From: Davidsoniella eucalypti
Taxonomy: Eukaryota; Ascomycota; Sordariomycetes; Microascales; Ceratocystidaceae
DNA: 64,000 nt
Direction of reading: 5' to 3'
Assembly: GCA_004009845.1 (NCBI GenBank)
Contig: RMBW01000025.1
Location: forward strand, 186,001 to 250,000
The position numbers and the translations under genes are program-made. This document shows positions 61,207 to 64,000 of this stretch, one piece after another. How positions within the stretch are numbered: the first letter of the stretch is position 1; each line of letters begins with the position of its first letter. The notes under the pieces are model-generated. The model saw only the letters and a program-made list of their open reading frames with translations, was not told where the DNA came from and made no database searches.

Positions 61207-63120
61207 ATGAAGGCGCCATATGATGCTGAAAGCCCGCGTGCCACTATCGGCAACACGACATATGTCGGAGGTCTCTTGGCCGCGGACACTAGACACCCTC
61301 GGCCAGTCGATGTATTCCACGGCATTCCGTTTGGCACGACGACAGCGGGGCCCAACCGACGATTCAAGCGGGCCCAACTATACCACAATGAGACAGGCGG
61401 GGAAGTAGCAGCCGGGCAGAAGACGGGCGATGTATGTCCACAAACAGCGCCGTCTCCGGGACCAGGCGAAGGCGAAGATTGTTTGAACGCACAGATATAT
61501 CGCAGTTGTGCATCGTCGGTTGACAATGCAATGCCGTTGTTACCGGTCGTCGTCTTCTTCCACGGCGGGTCGTTCAATTTCGGGAGCGGCATGTCACGTG
61601 ATTTACACTCGATGGTATCCTGGACACAACACCGGCTTATTGCGGTCGGTGTGAACTATCGTCTCGGTGCGCTGGGCTTCCTCGCCGGGCTTCCGCCTGC
61701 TTCTGCTGGTGGGGTAGGACACGATGGCGCGGAGTATCTGAACCTGGGGATCTGGGATGCTATGTTGGCGTTGGACTGGGTCAAGTTGAATATAGCAGCG
61801 TTTGGAGGAGACCCAGCCCGGGTCACTGTCATGGGCTCGAGTGCGGGTGCGCATCTGGTACGTAAATTTGATACATGTGTTATAGAACCAAGATGAAAGA
61901 AAGGAAGACTCCTCCCATGCTGACGTTTGAACCAACCCAAACTCTGCCTTGTTTAGTGCGGTCATCTCATTCTCGCCTATCCTAACCCGTCGCACCGTCC
62001 ATTCGCCCGAGTTATCATGGAAAGCGGCTCTCCCGTCGCCCGCGCCGTCCTCTCCGCTTCGCACCCGTGCGTGATCGAGCAAACGAAGCTCTTCCTCTCA
62101 CACCTCGATCTCTCCACCACCGCACCCTCGGCCATATTAGACCGGCTGAGTGCCCTGCCGTTCGGCACGCTAACGCGCGCAGCCTCTGCCGTCTGGGCCG
62201 CCTACGAAGCCAGTATACGCTGGCCATTCCAGCCCGTGGTGAGTGCTGTGGCGCCGACATGTTTGAGTCTCCCGCCGACAAAACACGTGATTGCGCGGCC
62301 CGATCTCCTCCAGGATCCGACGGATTTGCCTGTCTTGACGGGGTTTTGTGCTAATGAAGGCGCGGTGTTCATTCCCCACGGCGTTGATTCTGATGAGGAC
62401 TTTCGCGCCTTTTGGCGTACTTTGTTGCCGGGCTTGAATACGGAGGATTTGACGCAGTTGGAAGAGTTGTATCCGGGTCCGGATGTGCCTGGTTCGCCGT
62501 ATGCTCTCCCGCCGCCGGTCGAGGCGTATGGACGCCAGTGGCGCCGTCTAGAAGCCGCATATGCTCATTGGGCTTATATAACACCCGTGCTGTATACGGC
62601 ACATGTGGCTTCCGGTGGAAACCCTGATTTTAGTCAGAAAGACAGTAGTGCTGCACCGACTTCGCCGGGGACGGACCGGAGAAGCTCGGCTGGCACGAGA
62701 AAGAGGGTCTTGGTGTATGAATGGGCAGCAAGAGAAGGCGTCGAAGATATGGCTCTGCATACTAGTAACACAAGCGCCGTAACACACGAAATCAGCGCTG
62801 ACCAAAAGCCCGGCCTACGCGCCATCGCCGACGTAGTCCATACGCTCTTCATGGACTTCATCACAGCGCCTTCTTCGGGCCGAGACGAAGAAGACCGAAA
62901 CGGCCTTCCAAAGTGGCCACAGTTTGTTTCGCCGTTGGACGAATCTGGCGGTGAGGCTGGGAAAGGCCAAATCATGGTTTTTGGCAAGGGTAACGATGAA
63001 AAGGCAATTCCGTCAACTGACTCGCGGGGAATTCCGTGGAAGCTGCGTGACATGACCGGCCATGAGATTGCAGCTTGCAGGTTTTGGTGGGCGAGACGAT
63101 ATCTAAGCGAAGGAGACTAG
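61207..63120 (+). CDS. Type-B carboxylesterase/lipase family protein
   Basis: Alpha/beta-hydrolase hydrolysing carboxylic esters; substrate unknown. Exons 61207-61857 and 61957-63120 encode 604 aa; the 99 bp intron has GTACGT and TTTAG. Landmarks are 'VDVFHGIPFG' (about 33), 'LPVVVFFHGGSFNFGSGM' with the oxyanion HGG, 'VGVNYRLGALGFLAG', 'NLGIWDAMLALDWVKLNIAA', 'FGGDPARVTVMGSSAG' and 'RVIMESGSP'. The nucleophile elbow is G-S-S-A-G (S212) where GESAG is usual. A likely acid residue is in 'FCANEGAVF'. The catalytic His is uncertain ('SAVTHEI' is a candidate). No signal peptide follows the chosen ATG, though a hydrophobic out-of-frame uORF lies just upstream. Confidence 0.88.
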
Positions 63121-64000
63121 GAATCTGCACATAGCAAGTCAGACGATTGGCGATAGTAGTAGTACCAGATGATGTAGTCATACTGAGCATATAAAGAATG
63201 ATAGTTTCACAATATTATAAGATTATGTTTCTGGTTTCAAGTAAATGGCAAATGTAGATGAATAGCTGTCTTTGTTTTTACAGAGAAATATAAATATGAA
63301 AAAGGCCTTCTTTTTGTTAATTATCAGGTATCTTTTGTTTCCTCACCCATCTAACCGAGTGCTAGAAACTATACAAAGAAAAACAAGATAATCAAGGCTA
63401 CAAAAACAACAACTAAGCAGTACAATACAGATTCATCCTCGAGATGGAAGAATCGTAGGAAGAAGATTAAGTAGGAAAAAAAAGAGAAGAAACGATGCCA
63501 ACAAAAACCGCCCCTTGGAAAGAATAAAAAAATAAAAAATTGGGCCAAAATGAGTGAAAGATCTGTGTTTAACAAGTCGGGATATTTTCATAGAAATAAT
63601 GAAAGTTGTGTTTCGACTACGTGTTTCGAAATCGAAATTTTTGTGGGTTTTCCTTAACCTCTGACAATTTATTTATCAAGACCAAGAGCAAGTAGAAGAT
63701 GCAGATGAGCATAGAAAATAAAGGATATTCCAGTGCATTTTGGAACGAAAGAGAAATAGGAATGGGGAATATATGTGAAAAGAAAATCAAACAAAAGAAA
63801 GAAGGTGATGTTGAGAAAAAAAATCTGTTTGTGCGCCGCGTTTGCACCAAAAACTGAAATAAATTGTTTCCACAAGTTATGAGAAACGAAGACAGATATA
63901 GATAAGAGTAGATAATTTCACGATAACACGACGATTTTTTTCAGCAAAATGAGCGCCGAGAACCTTGAAAATCATGGAGACCAAAACGAAACAAAGGCCG
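63121..64000. other. 3' flank of the carboxylesterase, AT-rich
   Basis: No gene seen. Poly-A and poly-T rich, with low-complexity minus frames that have no protein-like features. The window ends in non-coding sequence. Confidence 0.45.

Noticed and set aside
63369..63875. Phe/Leu-rich minus frames near the window end
   Set aside because: A-rich plus strand gives poly-Phe/Leu/Ile antisense frames. No evidence for membrane proteins.
1..64000. tRNA or rRNA genes
   Set aside because: I looked for the T-arm GGTTCGAATCC-type motif and rRNA cores on both strands and found no convincing case by eye. A tRNAscan-SE or Infernal run would settle it.

Overview
The window is nuclear DNA from a filamentous ascomycete (Pezizomycotina). 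Genes carry short GT-AG introns (about 59-137 bp) with CTAAC/CTGAC-type branch sites, the encoded proteins are fungal house-keeping proteins, and coding DNA is GC-richer than the AT-rich spacers. The style of the proteins suggests Sordariomycetes, perhaps Hypocreales, but nothing here fixes the order. No rRNA, no convincing tRNA, no CRISPR and no bacterial-type operon was seen.

Layout. 0.5-9 kb: an SS18/SSXT-family chromatin-remodelling protein (-), divergent from histidinol-phosphate aminotransferase HIS5 (+) with two perfect Gcn4/CPC1 sites between them, then an unknown CxxC protein and a tandem chromodomain-like protein. 8.8-13.5 kb: AT-rich spacer with one probable small Cys-rich spliced gene. 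13.5-21.4 kb: a low-complexity Q/S-rich protein (-) with a 6.5 kb gene-poor upstream region. 21.4-31.4 kb: a gene-dense block of GINS subunit PSF2, an NCS1 nucleobase permease, the U3 snoRNP protein LCP5, a TM9SF/EMP70 protein and Mediator subunit MED4. 31.4-36.1 kb: an AT-rich accessory island with a decayed 51-54 bp tandem repeat, diverged dispersed repeats whose differences are mostly transitions, and a small secreted-protein gene cut by a stop codon inside a duplicated unit. 36.1-43 kb: QCR10 (five exons, two of only 9 bp), an acyl-CoA/4-coumarate-CoA ligase-like enzyme whose intron appears to be GC-AG, and an F-box/LRR-like protein (-). 43-49.3 kb: a second gene desert. 49.3-63.1 kb: an ING-family PHD protein, a cis-prenyltransferase (RER2-like), a 0.63 kb inverted-repeat element, a DSC2/UBAC2-like rhomboid pseudoprotease, a large unknown PPxY protein and a type-B carboxylesterase.

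The genes do not form a single pathway. Several act in nuclear processes (SS18-like, MED4, ING, chromodomain-like, PSF2) and several in ER/Golgi membrane biology (RER2, DSC2-like, TM9SF). Spliced models were built by hand: each total is divisible by three and each junction restores a plausible family sequence. The most unusual material is the 31.4-36.1 kb island, the GC-AG intron, the hidden Cys-rich microgene and the TIR element between RER2 and the DSC2-like gene.
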